Assembly (NCBI GenBank): GCA_046295215.1
Contig: JBKBNP010000021.1
Coordinates: 11,025 to 75,024 of the forward strand
Direction: 5' to 3'
Source: Szabonella sp046295215
GTDB lineage: Bacteria > Pseudomonadota > Alphaproteobacteria > Rhodobacterales > Rhodobacteraceae
DNA length: 64,000 nucleotides
Program-made: the position numbers and the translations under genes
Notes under the pieces: model-generated
The model's database searches: none
What the model was told of the DNA's origin: nothing
The model's input: the letters and a program-made list of their open reading frames with translations, nothing else
Shown: positions 1-8,183 of the stretch, in pieces
How the letters are laid out: each line of letters opens with the position of its first letter
Numbering within the stretch: position 1 is the stretch's first letter

Positions 1-311
1 CGGGCTATTATGCGGGACTGGCAGCGCAGGTTCGGCGGGACCAGCTCGACCACATGATCGGGCTTTGCGATCAGCTCTACCCCTCGCTCCGGATCTATCT
101 TTTCGATGCGCGACGGGTGTTTTCAGCGCCGGTGACGGTGTTCGGCCCCTTGCTCGCGGTGCTTTACCTTGGTCGCCACTACATCGCCTTTCGCGATTCA
201 GGCCGCGTGGAAACCATCAGCCGTCATTTCGACTGGCTGGTGCGGGAGGCAGGCCTTGGCGCGCGGGAGGTGGCAGGGCATCTGCGCACCCTGCGGGACG
301 GGGTGGCCTGA
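1..311 (+). CDS. C-terminal fragment of a probable XRE-type transcriptional regulator
   Basis: The reading frame is open from the left edge (codons in phase with base 3) to a TGA at 309-311, so this is the last ~102 residues of a longer protein whose start lies outside the window. The visible part is helical and ends in a segment around HFDWLVREA. I associate this C-terminal domain with Rhodobacterales HTH (XRE) regulators, but the DNA-binding part is not in view and that assignment rests on memory of the family. There is no methionine with a good ribosome site inside, and the in-frame ATG at 54 is unlikely to be a start because the coding frame continues upstream of it. Confidence 0.5.
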   Translation, partial: GYYAGLAAQVRRDQLDHMIGLCDQLYPSLRIYLFDARRVFSAPVTVFGPLLAVLYLGRHYIAFRDSGRVETISRHFDWLVREAGLGAREVAGHLRTLRDGVA

Positions 312-387
312 TCCGCTCACCGGGCCCTTGGCGGGCCTTTTCGCCGGGGACGGGACCGGGGGCGACCGGCAAGGGCCGGATGAGGGG

Positions 388-900
388 TCATTGCGCGAAA
401 ACCGCGCGGGTCAGGTCATAACCGTTCCAGTCGAGGATCTCGCGCGCGGCCGCCCTGCGGTCGGGGGGCAGCGCACCGCCCCGGTCCAGCGCGAAGCCGA
501 AGGCACCCGAGGGCGTGCCGATCACCAGCGAGCGATAGTTGGTATCGACCCAGATCACCCACCAGTCCGCATCCGCCCCCGCGAACCCCGGGCCGGACGG
601 GCGGAACCGCCCCGGACCGGAGGCCGTGAGCCGCCCGGAGATGGCGCGCGCCACGCCGCCAAGGCAGAGCCGCCCCGCCACCTGCAATCCCCCCGCCTCC
701 GGCCGGATCGACAGCGATCCGGGCGTGCAGACCGTGCCGCGCGGCGCGAAATCAGCGGCCTGCTGCCAGTCGCCCGCCAGACGCCCGGTTTCAAGGACTG
801 CATTGGACCATATATCGCTGCCGGGCTTGCGGTAGCCGGGCACCGTCGGGGCGGTGGCACAGGCCGAGAGCAGCAAGGCGAGCGCGATCAGTTTATGCAC
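388..900 (-). CDS. Lipocalin-like outer-membrane lipoprotein
   Basis: This 170-residue protein starts at GTG. It begins with a lipoprotein signal (ALALLLSACA, lipobox LSAC, modified Cys near residue 14), so it should be lipidated and held in the envelope. The second half has the lipocalin-type strand pattern WWVIWVDTNYRSLVIG followed by FGFALDR, resembling bacterial Blc/apolipoprotein D-like proteins, which bind small hydrophobic ligands. It is transcribed leftward after another lipoprotein gene and overlaps its 3' end by 13 bases, so the two are probably co-transcribed. The lipocalin call rests on the short strand motifs; the lipoprotein call is firmer. Confidence 0.6.
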   Translation of the reverse strand: MHKLIALALLLSACATAPTVPGYRKPGSDIWSNAVLETGRLAGDWQQAADFAPRGTVCTPGSLSIRPEAGGLQVAGRLCLGGVARAISGRLTASGPGRFRPSGPGFAGADADWWVIWVDTNYRSLVIGTPSGAFGFALDRGGALPPDRRAAAREILDWNGYDLTRAVFAQ

Positions 901-1457
901 AGCGAGACCTGTCGTCCGTCATCCTGCAAGATGTCATTGCAGCCGAACAGCGGCGAGAGCGGCGCGCAGGTTCTGGACCGCGCCAGACATTCGCCTTCGC
1001 AATCGGATTTGCGCCGACAGGATTTCCCGGCGTCGCGCATCACGCGCTGGCAGGCCATGGCCGAACCGGACCCGACCCGCACGAAGCGCCCGCCGAGCTT
1101 TTCGCAAGCGATCTGGGCGGCGGATTTCACCACGGGCGGTGCGGCTTCCGGAGCGGGTTCAGGGATGGATTCCGGGGCCGTTTCGGGGGGCGGAGCGGCC
1201 TCCGATGCGGGGCCGGCCCCGGCGGTGGCAACCTGCGGACCTGTGCCGGGAGAAGCCTCGCCGGCCATCTCGCCGCCTGCCGGGGGCAGGGTGGAGGTTT
1301 CGACCTCCGGGCCGGTGATGGGGGAAATGTCTGCGCCCCCGCCCCGCTGCCCGCCCGGCAGAACACAGCCACCAAGCACCAGCGCAACCAGAACCGCCGC
1401 CATGGCGACCGCCGCCCCGCGCAAGCCGGGCTCTGATCTGCCGTCCCCGGATGCCAC
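888..1457 (-). CDS. Cysteine-rich lipoprotein of unknown function
   Basis: This 189-residue protein has a GTG start just after the stop of the aldo/keto reductase gene; an internal ATG at 1403 is an alternative start right before the hydrophobic stretch. The hydrophobic segment AAVLVALVLGGC is a lipoprotein signal with lipobox LGGC. A long linker rich in Pro, Glu and Ala follows, and then a C-terminal ~70-residue domain with eight cysteines, including the spacing CxxxCEGEC, which suggests disulfides in the periplasm or at the surface. I do not recognise a named family. It probably shares a transcript with the lipocalin-like lipoprotein downstream. Confidence 0.6.
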   Translation of the reverse strand: MASGDGRSEPGLRGAAVAMAAVLVALVLGGCVLPGGQRGGGADISPITGPEVETSTLPPAGGEMAGEASPGTGPQVATAGAGPASEAAPPPETAPESIPEPAPEAAPPVVKSAAQIACEKLGGRFVRVGSGSAMACQRVMRDAGKSCRRKSDCEGECLARSRTCAPLSPLFGCNDILQDDGRQVSLCIN

Positions 1458-1459
1458 GG

Positions 1460-2497
1460 TCAGAACGGTGCCGGAAAGGCGCGGTGGGTGGCCGCGATCT
1501 CGGCCTTGACCTCATCCGTCAGGGTCAGCTTCGCCGCGTCGATATTGCTGCGCAACTGCGCAAGACTGGTGGCCCCGATGATCGGGATGCAGGGGAAGGG
1601 GCGGTCCAGCGTGAAGGCCAGCGCCATCTGGCAGGGGTCGAGCCCGTGGCGCGCGGCCACCCCCATATAGGCCGCGACCGCCTCGAACACCCGCGGGGTC
1701 ACGCGGCCCCCCAGTTCCGGCGTGGGCACCCGGCGTGTGCCATCGGGGATCACCCCGCCCGCATATTTGCCCGACAGAAGCCCTGCGGCGAGCGGCGAAT
1801 AGGCCAGCAGCGGCATCTCCTCCATCGCGGCGAATTCGGCCCAGTCACTGTCGAACTGGCGGCAGAGCAGAGAATATTCGTTCTGAATGCTGGCCATGCG
1901 CGGCAATCCGGTCGTCTCGGCCAGCTTGATCCAGCTTGCCGCGCCCCAGACGGATTCGTTGGACAGGCCGAAGGCACGGACCTTGCCCTCGGCCAGCAGT
2001 TTCGCCGCCTCGGCCAGCACCTCGGCCATATTGGCCAGCGTCCCCGCCTTGTCGCTGGTCGGCGCATAGTCCCAAATCTGGCGGAAGTGATAGGAGCCGC
2101 GATTGGGCCAGTGGATCTGATAGAGGTCGATGTAGTCGGTTTGCAGCCGGGCGAGCGAGCCTGTCACAGCGGCGCGCAGGGTTTCCGCCGTCACTGGCTG
2201 GTCGGGACGCACGAGTTTGCCCTTGCCGCTGATCTTGGTCGCGACCACCACGCGGTCACGCCCGCCCTGCCGCGCGAACCAGTTGCCGATGATGCATTCG
2301 GTGCCGCCCACGGTTTCAGGGCTGACCGGATTGGTCGGATACATCTCTGCCGTGTCCCAGAAATTCACCCCTGACTCCAGCGCCATGGCGATCTGGTCAT
2401 GGGCCTCGCTCTGGGTGTTCTGGGTGCCCCAGGTCATCGTGCCAAGGCAGATCCCGGAGACCTGAATTCCGGTTTTTCCCAACGGGATCTGACGCAT
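1460..2497 (-). CDS. Aldo/keto reductase (Tas-like)
   Basis: This 345-residue NAD(P)H-dependent oxidoreductase has a TIM barrel typical of the aldo/keto reductase superfamily. It opens with MRQIPLGKTGIQVSGICLGTM, contains the family segment around WDTAEMYP (catalytic Asp/Tyr), the conserved VVATKI strand with Lys, and YQIHWPN with the catalytic His. The end binds the cofactor phosphate (IPIIGATSLAQLRSNI). The start at 2497 follows a good ribosome site (AAAGGA); longer in-frame starts lack one. The physiological substrate cannot be told; the closest architecture is the Tas/YghZ group. It reads toward the two lipoprotein genes. Confidence 0.9.
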   Translation of the reverse strand: MRQIPLGKTGIQVSGICLGTMTWGTQNTQSEAHDQIAMALESGVNFWDTAEMYPTNPVSPETVGGTECIIGNWFARQGGRDRVVVATKISGKGKLVRPDQPVTAETLRAAVTGSLARLQTDYIDLYQIHWPNRGSYHFRQIWDYAPTSDKAGTLANMAEVLAEAAKLLAEGKVRAFGLSNESVWGAASWIKLAETTGLPRMASIQNEYSLLCRQFDSDWAEFAAMEEMPLLAYSPLAAGLLSGKYAGGVIPDGTRRVPTPELGGRVTPRVFEAVAAYMGVAARHGLDPCQMALAFTLDRPFPCIPIIGATSLAQLRSNIDAAKLTLTDEVKAEIAATHRAFPAPF

Positions 2498-2624
2498 CTG
2501 CGGTCCTTTCGTGCTTCGCTGGCGCACAGGGGCGCAGGGTGGTCGCGGCGCAGGGTTGCATCATTCGGCCCGATCCGCAAGCGAGGGGCTTGCGAACATA
2601 AAATGAACATGGCAGGATCGCGGA

Positions 2625-3235
2625 ATGTTCATCGAGGATCTCCACAAGGCGCTGCGGCGTGGGTCCGAAGGCGTGATGCGCCCGCTTCTGCCGCCCGGCT
2701 ACGGGGTGGAGGCGGGGCTTTTGCGCGGGCGGGTGCATGAGTTCTGTGGATCGGCGCGGCAGGTGCTGGCGGCGCTCGTGATGCAGGCCGACCCGGCCCC
2801 TGCGGCCCCGGTGCTGTGGATCGCCCCGGCATGGCTGCCCGGAGGCCCGCATCCCGCCGGGCTTGCGCCCTTCACCGATGCGGGCCGGGTGATCCTGGCG
2901 CGGCCCCGGCGGGCCGTTGATATTCTCTGGACGATGGAGGAGGCGCTGCGCAGCGGGGAGGTGCCGCTGGTCCTGGCCGAAGTGACCGCAGCGCCGCACT
3001 GACACAGGTGCGCCGGCTGCATCTGGCCGCCGGGGCCGGGATGGCGCGGCGCGGTGCGGCGGCCGCCCCGCTGGGCCTCCTGCTGACCCCGGGCGAGGGC
3101 GGGGCGGCCGGGGTCGAAAGCCGCTGGCGGATGCGCCATTGCCCCGGCGGCTGGCATCTGTCGCAGCTGCGCGCGCGGATGGACCCGCCCCGGGACTGGA
3201 CGCTGGCGCTTCCCCCGGCCCTCTCGGCCGGGTGA
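2625..3235 (+). pseudogene. imuA: imuA, frameshifted and without imuB/dnaE2
   Basis: Two overlapping frames together give one ImuA (SulA/RecA-like mutasome protein). The first, 2625-3002, contains GRVHEFCG, VLWIAPAW and DILWTMEEALRSGEVPLVLAEV. The second, readable from about 2999, carries LTQVRRLHLAAGAG and runs to the stop at 3235. These are consecutive parts of the family (the EEALRSG region is normally followed by LT..RRL.LAAE). The first frame ends at a TGA at 3000-3002; restoring one base near 2997-2998 joins them into ~203 residues. ImuA normally works with ImuB and DnaE2 in damage-induced mutagenesis, but neither follows here: the next gene is a convergent TPR protein. Either the gene is broken or there is a one-base sequencing error. 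Confidence 0.7.
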
Positions 3236-3249
3236 CGGGTCAGGTCAGG

Positions 3250-4755
3250 TCACGGCAGCATCGCCGTCAGATTGGCCTGCACCACCGTCACATTGCCATG
3301 ATCGGGGCCAAGGGCGGCGGTCAGCACCGCGATGGCCTCGCGGAAGGCGGCCTCCGCCTCGGGCAGGCGGTTGGCATCATGCAGCACGAGCCCGAGATTG
3401 TTGAGCGCCCGGCCATAATCGGCATGGGCCTTGCCGACGCCCGCCGCCATGCGCTCCAGCACCTCGCGATAAAGCGCCTCGGCCTGCGCCAGCCCCCCCG
3501 AAGCCCGCAGCGCCCCCGCCAGCGCATCGAGCCGCAGCGTGAGGTCGGGATGCCGCTCCCCGAGTGCCGCGCGCAGAACCGTTGCCGCCTCGGCATAAAG
3601 CGCGGCGGCCCTCTCCCCCTGCCCCATCGCCCGCAGCGCATCGGCCTCGGCCGCGAGATGCGTGGCAAGATCGGGATGATCGGGGCGCAGAACGACCCGC
3701 GCCACCGCCGAGGCCCGCACGCGCAAAGCCAGCGCCTCCTCGGCCCGACCGGTTGCGGTCAGAAGCGTGGCAAGGTTGCCGATGCGGGCGGCGCTGTCGG
3801 CATCGCCACCGCCGGGCAGGGCCTCGTCAATCGCCAGCGAGGCGCGGTAATGCTCTTCGGCCTCCTCCAGACGTCCGGTGCCATGCAGGAAGGCCGCCAG
3901 ATTGTTGAGCCGCTGCGCCTGCCGCGCGGGTTCCGGGTCTTTCGCAGCCGCCCCCGTCGCCACCGCTTCGCGCAACAGCGCCCCGGCCTCTTCCCGCCGG
4001 TCTGCGGCCAGCAGGGTCTGGGCAACCTGCGCCTGCGCCTCGGCGAGTTCCGCACTGCCCTCGCCATGATCGGCGCGCACCGCCGTCAGCAGGGGCGGAC
4101 CCAGTGCCAAAGCTGCCGCCAGATTTCCGGCGCGGCGCGCCGCCCGCTCGGCCTCGCGCAGATGGTCGGTGCGGGCATCGAGTTCGGCCGCGCGGATCAG
4201 GAAACCCGCCGCCTCGGTGACATCGCCGTCGCGCAGGGCCAGAAGGCCCAGGACATGCGCCGCCCGCGCCGCACGGCGCAGGGCTGCCTCGGCCTCCGTG
4301 CGGACCTGCACCAGCGCAGGGCGGGCCGCACCGGGATCGCCCGCCCCGAGCCGCGCCAGTGCCTCGGCATCGGGCGGCAGGCCATAGGCGTCGAGAACCT
4401 CGACAATCGCATCCCGCAGCACCCCGGTTTCCCGGACACTGGCCTCGGGGCGGGAAAGCATCCGCAGGATCTGGTCCTGACGACGCAGAAGCGCCGGCAG
4501 GTCAGTCTCGGTTGCGCCGGGAAGGGCGGCACGGACTGCGGCGAGATCGGCCTCCAGCACGCCCGCAACCCCGCCCGGGTCCAGCGCAGGCAGGGCGGAA
4601 AGTGCCGACGGCAGCGCCGACGCGCCTGTCCCGGCCTGCAATCCCGCCTGCACGCCGGAAGGGGCCACCCGGATCTTGCCAGACCACAAGAGCCCCGCCG
4701 ATGCCGCAACCGCAAGACCGACCGCCGCCACCATCAACCGCATGCCCGCCCCCAT
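3250..4755 (-). CDS. Tetratricopeptide-repeat protein with N-terminal membrane anchor
   Basis: This protein is about 501 residues with the start at 4755 (GGGGTGAC precedes the ATG; an ATG at 4743 is also possible). The N-terminus MRLMVAAVGLAVAASAGLLW is a signal anchor or signal peptide. The rest is Ala/Leu/Glu-rich helical repeats of the kinesin-light-chain type, for example EEHYRASLAIDEALPG, EALYREVLERMAAG and ALNNLGLVLHDANRLPEAEA. TPR arrays of this kind mediate protein-protein contacts; the partner is unknown. It converges on the imuA remnant and is divergent from the MFS gene, so it is probably monocistronic. Confidence 0.8.
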   Translation of the reverse strand: MGAGMRLMVAAVGLAVAASAGLLWSGKIRVAPSGVQAGLQAGTGASALPSALSALPALDPGGVAGVLEADLAAVRAALPGATETDLPALLRRQDQILRMLSRPEASVRETGVLRDAIVEVLDAYGLPPDAEALARLGAGDPGAARPALVQVRTEAEAALRRAARAAHVLGLLALRDGDVTEAAGFLIRAAELDARTDHLREAERAARRAGNLAAALALGPPLLTAVRADHGEGSAELAEAQAQVAQTLLAADRREEAGALLREAVATGAAAKDPEPARQAQRLNNLAAFLHGTGRLEEAEEHYRASLAIDEALPGGGDADSAARIGNLATLLTATGRAEEALALRVRASAVARVVLRPDHPDLATHLAAEADALRAMGQGERAAALYAEAATVLRAALGERHPDLTLRLDALAGALRASGGLAQAEALYREVLERMAAGVGKAHADYGRALNNLGLVLHDANRLPEAEAAFREAIAVLTAALGPDHGNVTVVQANLTAMLP

Positions 4756-5012
4756 GTCACCCCGACCCCGCCCTGCGTCGCCATCCTGTGCCCCGATGCC
4801 TGACATGCAGCCTCCGACGCGGCGCAGAGTAGACGGGCAGAGCCCCCCGGAACAAGGCCCCACAGCGCCCTTCAACCGCAGCTTTTGGGGGTCGGCATCC
4901 TGTCAATCGGGGCTGGACGCGACGGCATCGACGCGACAGGATGGCCCGGCCTGTCCGCGCCCGCTGCCGGGCAGGCCTGCGCCACCCCGATCCGCGAAGG
5001 CCCGCTGCCCCG

Positions 5013-6245
5013 ATGCGTCTCCTGATTTCCTTCGCGGCCCTCTTCCTGTCGGTGATCCTGCTGCAACTGGGATCGGGCGGGGTTGCGCCGCTCGATGCGA
5101 TCTCGGGTGCCGCACTTGGCTTTTCCACCTCCGAAATCGGGATCCTTGGCTCGGCACATTTCGTCGGCTTCTTCATCGGCTGCTGGTGGGCGCCGCGCCT
5201 GATGGGCGAGGTCGGACATTCCCGCGCCTTCGCGGCCTTCGTCGCCTGCGGCACGATCGGGATTCTGGCGCATATGCTGGTGATCGACGCGCGGGCCTGG
5301 GCGGTGATGCGCGTGGCCTCGGGGCTTTGCATCGCGGGCTGCTACACCATCATCGAGGCCTGGTTGCAGGCGAAGGTCACGAATGCGACGCGGGGCCGCG
5401 CGATGGGGGTCTACCGCGTGGTCGACATCGGCGGCAGCCTTGGCGCGCAACTGATGATCGGGGTGCTGGAGCCTGCCTCCTATGTCTCCTACAATTTGCT
5501 GGCCCTCTTGTGCTGTGCCGCGCTGTTTCCGCTGACACTCACCAGGGCGGAGCCCCCCGAAACGCCCGAGGCACCCCGCCTGCGCCCCGGCCTTGCCTGG
5601 CAACGCTCGCCGCTGGCGGCGGCAGGGGTTGTGGTGTCGGGGATCACGGGGGCGGCCTTTCGCATGGTCGGCCCGGTCTACGGGATCGAGGTCGGGCTGC
5701 GCGCGGACCAGATCGCGCTGTTTCTGGCGGCCTATGTTCTGGGCGGCGCGCTGGCGCAGGTGCCGGTCGGCTGGATCGCAGACAAATACGACCGGCGTGG
5801 CGTGCTGATCGGGCTGTCGGTGGCGGGGGCCGTCTCCTGCGCGGCAACCGTGCTGATGGCCGGCAGCGGCACGGTTGCGGTCTTTACCACGGCGGCGCTT
5901 TTCGGTTTTGCCACCCTGCCGGTCTATTCGGTCTCCACCGCCCATGCCCATGACTTCGCCGAAAGCCGGGAGAGGGTCGAGTTGTCGGCGGCGCTGATGT
6001 TTCTCTATGCGGTCGGCGCGATTGCCAGCCCCTGGTTGGCCGCGCTCGTGATCGAAGCCTTCGGCCCCTCCGCGATGTTCCTGATGATAGCGCTGTCGCA
6101 TGTGGCGCTGATCCTTTTCGGCATTGCCCGGATGCGGGCGCGGCCTTCGCCCGACGAACGGACGGCCTATACCTACGAGCCGCGCACCTCCTTCCTCATC
6201 GGACGCCTGCTGGGCCGGGGACGCGACAGGGACCGCAAGCCCTGA
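5013..6245 (+). CDS. MFS transporter (YcaD-like)
   Basis: This 410-residue inner-membrane protein has about twelve hydrophobic segments. It begins at MRLLISFAALFLSVILLQ. The loop after helix 2 (WWAPRLMGEVGHSRAF) and the mid-protein loop GWIADKYDRRGVLI match the Major Facilitator Superfamily signature G-x-x-x-D-x-x-x-R-R. The overall layout, including YRVVDIGGSLGAQL, resembles the YcaD/UMF group of small-molecule permeases. The substrate is not predictable. I chose the start at 5013 because the in-frame extension upstream is Arg/Pro-rich and not membrane-like. It stands alone between the TPR gene and mmcB. Confidence 0.85.
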   Translation: MRLLISFAALFLSVILLQLGSGGVAPLDAISGAALGFSTSEIGILGSAHFVGFFIGCWWAPRLMGEVGHSRAFAAFVACGTIGILAHMLVIDARAWAVMRVASGLCIAGCYTIIEAWLQAKVTNATRGRAMGVYRVVDIGGSLGAQLMIGVLEPASYVSYNLLALLCCAALFPLTLTRAEPPETPEAPRLRPGLAWQRSPLAAAGVVVSGITGAAFRMVGPVYGIEVGLRADQIALFLAAYVLGGALAQVPVGWIADKYDRRGVLIGLSVAGAVSCAATVLMAGSGTVAVFTTAALFGFATLPVYSVSTAHAHDFAESRERVELSAALMFLYAVGAIASPWLAALVIEAFGPSAMFLMIALSHVALILFGIARMRARPSPDERTAYTYEPRTSFLIGRLLGRGRDRDRKP

Positions 6246-6657
6246 CGTCCCGCCGGGGTGTTCTGCGCCCGAAACGCTGGGGGGGGGGCCATGAGGGCCG
6301 GCGCGGTCCCTGTCGCGGTTGAACCGGGGCGGGCGCAATCAGGATCCCGGTCGCGCGGAGGGGGCTGGAGCGGTCTTAGGCCTGACTGCGCAGAACCGGG
6401 TGAGGATCGCCCGGACGCCCGGACAGCACGACGTTCCGGTGAAACCCCAGGACCGGCAGACACCGCCAGTGCCGGTCAGGACGCGGATACGCCGGGTGCG
6501 GATCGGTGCCGGGTCTGGCCTGTCCTGGGTGCAAGGCCCGGATGTCCGGAACAGGTGGGCGGCCACAGCATCACTTGCGACAAAGGCACGCCCTGCCCCG
6601 CCCCCGGGTTTCAGCCCCCAAAAACATGGCCACCCATTTCCGCCCTGTCCGGGCCAT
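6246..6657. other. Intergenic stretch without a recognisable gene
   Basis: About 410 bases separate the MFS gene from the 3' end of mmcB. Open frames here do not resemble known proteins. A run of ten G residues lies at 6279-6288, just after the MFS stop. I see no convincing promoter or terminator. Confidence 0.5.
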
Positions 6658-7107
6658 TCAGACCCGGTGAAGCCCCGGATCGCGCAACCCCTGCAACCGC
6701 AGCGCCGCAATCCGCGCGAATCCCTGCACGACAGCCTTGCGCCGCGCGCCAGCAAGCCGCTGCTCCGGGCCCATCCGCAGGATTTCCGCGTCATAGTCAT
6801 CGGCGAGGATCAGCCCCGTCCCATCGGGCAGAAGCTCCACCGGAAACGCCGCATCCACCGCCCAGAAGAACCGGTCACACCAGTCCAGATAGCCCTGCCA
6901 CTTGCGGTCGGCGGCGAAATCGGCGCGGCAGGATTTGCATTCGATCACCCAGACCTCGCCGCGCGGACCAAGGGCCATCAGATCGACGCGCAACCCCGGT
7001 GCGGGCACCAGTTCCTCGACCGTCACGAAATCATGGGAAAGAAGATGCCTGGCAACACCTCTCGCAAGACGTTGGCCAGGCATCAAGTCAGGCAGATCGA
7101 CAGTCAT
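6658..7107 (-). CDS. mmcB: MmcB family DNA repair protein
   Basis: This 149-residue protein of the MmcB family (Pfam PF06319) is a PD-(D/E)XK-like nuclease fold protein linked to DNA repair in alphaproteobacteria. Visible motifs are LRVDLMALGPRGEVWVIECK, which supplies the D...E-x-K catalytic pattern, then DWCDRFFWAVD and LPDGTGLILAD. The start at 7107 is preceded by GGAG at good spacing; an ATG twelve bases further out is possible but less family-like. It lies 91 bases downstream of the malonate operon's last gene on the opposite side and appears to be its own transcript. Confidence 0.8.
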   Translation of the reverse strand: MTVDLPDLMPGQRLARGVARHLLSHDFVTVEELVPAPGLRVDLMALGPRGEVWVIECKSCRADFAADRKWQGYLDWCDRFFWAVDAAFPVELLPDGTGLILADDYDAEILRMGPEQRLAGARRKAVVQGFARIAALRLQGLRDPGLHRV

Positions 7108-7198
7108 AGGGGACTCCATCGTCTGCAATCCTTATGAACGAAAGGTGAACAAACTGCAAGCGCAAAATCGTTCTGCAAGGAAGGGACGAGTGGCGCGG

Positions 7199-8173
7199 TC
7201 AGGGGATCAGCACCGTCGCGCCGGTGGTTTCCCGCGCCTCCAGCGCGCGATGCGCCTCTGCCACCTCGTCCAGCGCGAACCGCTGGTCGATGCGGACCTT
7301 CACTGCGCCCGAGGCCACCTTGTCAAAGAGATGCCGCGCCATGGCCTGACAATCCTCATGCCGCGCGATATGGGTAAACAGCGTCGGCCGCGTGAATTGC
7401 AGCGACCCCTTCGCCGCCAGCAGCCCCGGATCGACAGGGGCCACCTTGCCCGAGGCCGACCCGAAGGAGATCAGCATCCCCACCGGGCGCAGGCTGTCGA
7501 TGGAGCCGTCAAAGGTCGAGGCCCCCACGGCATCCATCACCACATCAACGCCCTTGCCCCCGGTGATCTCGCGCACCCGCGCCGCGAAATCCTCCGTCCG
7601 GTAGTTGATGACATGGGCCGCGCCATGGTCAGCGGCCAGCGCGCATTTCTCGTCCGATCCGGCGGTGCCGATCAGGGTGATGCCTTCGGACCGCGCCCAT
7701 TGGCAGGCGATCAGCCCGACCCCGCCTGCCGCGGCATGAAACAGCACCGTATCGCCCGCCTTAAGGGGCACCGTGCGGTGAAAGAGATATTGCACCGTCA
7801 GCCCCTTGAGCATCATCGCGGCCCCTTCCTCGAAGGAAATCGCGTCCGGCAGCGGGCAGACCTGTGCCGCAGGCATCACGCGGGCCTCCGCATAGGATCC
7901 GGGCGGAGCCGAGGCATAGGCCGCGCGGTCGCCGGGTTTGAGATGCGTCACCCCTGCGCCCACGGCCTCGATCACACCTGCCGCCTCCATCCCGAGCGCT
8001 GCGGGCATTGCCAGCGGATAGGCCCCGCTGCGCTGATAGATGTCGATGAAATTCAGCCCGCAGGCGTGGTGGCGGATGCGCAACTGCCCCGGCCCCGGCT
8101 CGCCCACCGGGCGATCTTCGATGCGCAACTGATCGGGGCCGCCATGGGCGTGAATGACAACCGTGCGGGCCAT
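7199..8173 (-). CDS. NAD(P)H:quinone oxidoreductase (zinc-independent MDR family)
   Basis: This 324-residue medium-chain dehydrogenase/reductase is of the quinone oxidoreductase (QOR) class. The N-terminal GroES-like domain has HHACGLNFIDIYQRSGAYP, a QOR signature without the zinc cysteines. The Rossmann domain has the dinucleotide motif HAAAGGVGLIACQWA and the NADPH-type segment GTAGSDEKCALA. A strong ribosome site (GGGAGAGG) precedes the ATG at 8173. Only 10 bases separate it from the stop of matB, so it is probably the last gene of the malonate operon; a role in malonate metabolism is not known and would be inference. Confidence 0.85.
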   Translation of the reverse strand: MARTVVIHAHGGPDQLRIEDRPVGEPGPGQLRIRHHACGLNFIDIYQRSGAYPLAMPAALGMEAAGVIEAVGAGVTHLKPGDRAAYASAPPGSYAEARVMPAAQVCPLPDAISFEEGAAMMLKGLTVQYLFHRTVPLKAGDTVLFHAAAGGVGLIACQWARSEGITLIGTAGSDEKCALAADHGAAHVINYRTEDFAARVREITGGKGVDVVMDAVGASTFDGSIDSLRPVGMLISFGSASGKVAPVDPGLLAAKGSLQFTRPTLFTHIARHEDCQAMARHLFDKVASGAVKVRIDQRFALDEVAEAHRALEARETTGATVLIP

Positions 8174-8183
8174 GGGCCTCTCC

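Noticed and set aside
3139..4803. 554-codon open frame on the plus strand
   Set aside because: It is opposite the TPR protein, whose repeats are clear; Arg/Gln-rich shadow.
6279..6288. Run of ten G as a phase-variation site
   Set aside because: It lies in intergenic DNA after the MFS stop and does not affect any coding frame or clear promoter.
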